DNA from: Bacillota bacterium
Lineage (GTDB): Bacteria; Bacillota; Clostridia; Acetivibrionales; DSM-1351
Direction: 5' to 3'
DNA length: 64,000 nt
Assembly (NCBI GenBank): GCA_023439045.1
Contig: JAEXOY010000016.1
Span: 124,001-188,000 of the forward strand
Of the stretch, positions 62,687-64,000 are shown piece after piece (position 1 is the stretch's first letter; every line of letters begins with the position of its first letter). The notes under the pieces are model-generated. The model had not been told where the DNA came from and made no database searches. It saw nothing but the letters and a program-made list of their open reading frames with translations. The translations under genes and the position numbers were made by a program.

Positions 62687-63736
62687 TTAAGGATTGTTAT
62701 TACTATTTTCATCATTTGATTGAGCACTATTGTCTTGAGGCTGGTCTCCAGCTTCAGAGCTATTGTTGTTAGGCTGGCCATCAGCTTCAGAGCTACTGTC
62801 TTCATCCTTTGCTGGCGGCATATTATTTGTAGCTCCAGCATTCATATTTGAATAATTGTTTAGTGCTTGTTGATTTATATAGTTATTATTTATTGAGCTT
62901 GCATTCTGCATCTCCAAAATAACTGGTCTTCCAGTTCTTGCTCTATACACCTGGAAGTAGTACACAATAAGTACAAATGAAGATAAAGCGGAAATTCCTC
63001 CCCCTGCCATGGAACCTAGTACTGGAATCCATGAAAAGAACGCAGATGCTATCCCTGTACATAAAGAAACCAAGAGCATAACTCCAAATACCCTCCAGAA
63101 AGTTCCTTTTAAAGCTTTGAAACAGTACTTTAACCCTGCAAATATTCCACAATCTTCGGTGCAAACTGCAGGGAACCACATTCCCGAAACTGCACTGTAT
63201 ATAAGTAGTAAAAAGAAAAAACCTAAAAATAATAAGAGCATTAACATAATCCCTAAAGGAAGAACAGACATCATAAGTAAAAAGCTTAATGCTATAAATA
63301 TACCGAATACAATGCTAAAAGCTAATACAAACGCAATATTCATCAGAAGAAAGAGTACATATCTTCCAACGAACTTTGACATATTTGGCATAACGTCCTT
63401 TAGAGAGGCACTTCCAGTCCCAAGTCTCTTTGAAACCATCCCATAAACAGCAGGATTAAATACTATTGCAAGTACTAAGGATAAAGCAAGAGAAATAATC
63501 ATGCAAATAATAAAAGGCATTCCATACATATCCACAAAAAAGTCTACACCTGGAATAAAATTAGGGTTTGCATTCATCTCATTAATTATTTTCTCAAACT
63601 GCCCAAAATAATTGACCATGAAAAACATACTACCTATTCCCATTACTATATTAGGAATAACATATACAAAAAATAGAGGCAAACATAAAATAAAGTTCTT
63701 AAAAGTGAATTTCAAAGCATTCTCTAAAAATTTCAT
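62687..63736 (-). CDS. Multi-pass membrane protein with Asn/Ser-rich tail
   Basis: The 349-residue protein has about six long hydrophobic segments in its first 250 residues, including ICMIISLALSLVLAIVF and MLMLLLFLGFFFLLL. A disordered Asn/Ser/Gln/Glu-rich cytoplasmic tail follows. The layout resembles DUF975/GPDPase-membrane-like proteins, but I cannot assign a family firmly. The tail contains a 33-base tandem repeat (62738-62803) encoding SSEADGQPNNN/SSEAGDQPQDN-like blocks. It lies between the hrcA operon and a class IV aminotransferase, reading the same way, with its own terminator. Confidence 0.6.
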   Translation of the reverse strand: MKFLENALKFTFKNFILCLPLFFVYVIPNIVMGIGSMFFMVNYFGQFEKIINEMNANPNFIPGVDFFVDMYGMPFIICMIISLALSLVLAIVFNPAVYGMVSKRLGTGSASLKDVMPNMSKFVGRYVLFLLMNIAFVLAFSIVFGIFIALSFLLMMSVLPLGIMLMLLLFLGFFFLLLIYSAVSGMWFPAVCTEDCGIFAGLKYCFKALKGTFWRVFGVMLLVSLCTGIASAFFSWIPVLGSMAGGGISALSSFVLIVYYFQVYRARTGRPVILEMQNASSINNNYINQQALNNYSNMNAGATNNMPPAKDEDSSSEADGQPNNNSSEAGDQPQDNSAQSNDENSNNNP

Positions 63737-63794
63737 CTTAACCGCTTCATCCTTCCAAAATATTTTTTTACTAATAATATATTACTAATGTCTA

Positions 63795-64000
63795 TTACTT
63801 TTGTCTGATTTTTACGTAATTGGATAACATCTCATTATATCCGTGCATCATATGCCTTACCACATCATTGTTGGACGAATCAAATTTAAAGTCATTAATT
63901 TGAGCAATTGGAAGTACATTAATAGAAGTTCCGGTTATAAAGGCAGCATCAACCTTGTTTAGGGTATCAAGACCAATTAAGGTTTCAATTAATTCATAGC
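63795..64000 (-). CDS. Class IV aminotransferase, C-terminal part
   Basis: The final 68 residues of a gene extending past the right edge are visible. DAAFITGTSINVLPIAQIND is the characteristic late segment of PLP fold-type IV enzymes (branched-chain or D-amino-acid aminotransferase, aminodeoxychorismate lyase). The PLP lysine would be outside the window. Which of these it is cannot be decided here. Confidence 0.75.
   Translation of the reverse strand, partial: YELIETLIGLDTLNKVDAAFITGTSINVLPIAQINDFKFDSSNNDVVRHMMHGYNEMLSNYVKIRQK

Overview
The window is about 64 kb of AT-rich chromosome from a low-GC, Gram-positive anaerobe. It most resembles a mesophilic clostridium of the Ruminiclostridium / cluster III type. 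That placement is an inference from three things: strong AGGAGG-type ribosome sites, a hrcA-grpE-dnaK-dnaJ-prmA-rsmE string behind a perfect CIRCE site with pyruvate phosphate dikinase close by, and large SLH- and LPxTG-anchored surface proteins. No phage, insertion sequence or CRISPR array is visible. Most genes read on the minus strand.

Region 1 (1-4.6 kb) is a catabolic operon. A divergent triosephosphate-isomerase paralogue, a LarA-family nickel-pincer racemase/epimerase homologue and a PfkB-type sugar kinase (cut by the window edge) are read leftward, and a LacI-family regulator is divergent. The 360-base control region holds a CAAACGTTTG palindrome, a 12-bp inverted repeat and four 25-bp tandem repeats. 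Region 2 (4.6-11.1 kb) has a two-component system, a nitrate/sulfonate/taurine-type ABC importer and glucose-6-phosphate isomerase. Region 3 (11.3-14.5 kb) is a run of small genes: a TetR/zinc-ribbon/TfoX-C operon, an ArsC/Spx-like protein, a YCII protein and a DUF998 membrane protein.

Region 4 (14.6-21.2 kb) pairs a 1773-residue VWA-domain, LPKTG-anchored surface protein with a divergently transcribed sortase, separated by a long leader region. A FAD-dependent desaturase-like enzyme, a decayed alcohol dehydrogenase and a tRNA-Gln(CTG) gene follow. Region 5 (24.2-34.2 kb) holds addB-addA, both carrying in-frame tandem-repeat insertions, a CPBP membrane protease and a diguanylate cyclase.

Region 6 (34.3-48.4 kb) is a 14-kb operon of two giant secreted proteins: a 2511-residue Ig-like repeat protein followed after 15 bases by a 2170-residue protein with three SLH domains. 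It is the largest poorly characterised locus here and probably builds an extracellular structure. Region 7 (48.8-64 kb) is core housekeeping: ppdK, then yicC-remA-gmk-rpoZ-glyS, and hrcA-grpE-dnaK-dnaJ-prmA-rsmE-cheY behind CIRCE. A membrane protein and the end of a class IV aminotransferase follow.

Short tandem repeats of 19-48 bp recur throughout, in gene tails, in-frame protein linkers and leaders. The most notable observations are the LarA/TPI/PfkB operon, the giant surface operon, the repeat insertions in AddA and AddB, and two unassigned leader or trailer regions that look structured.
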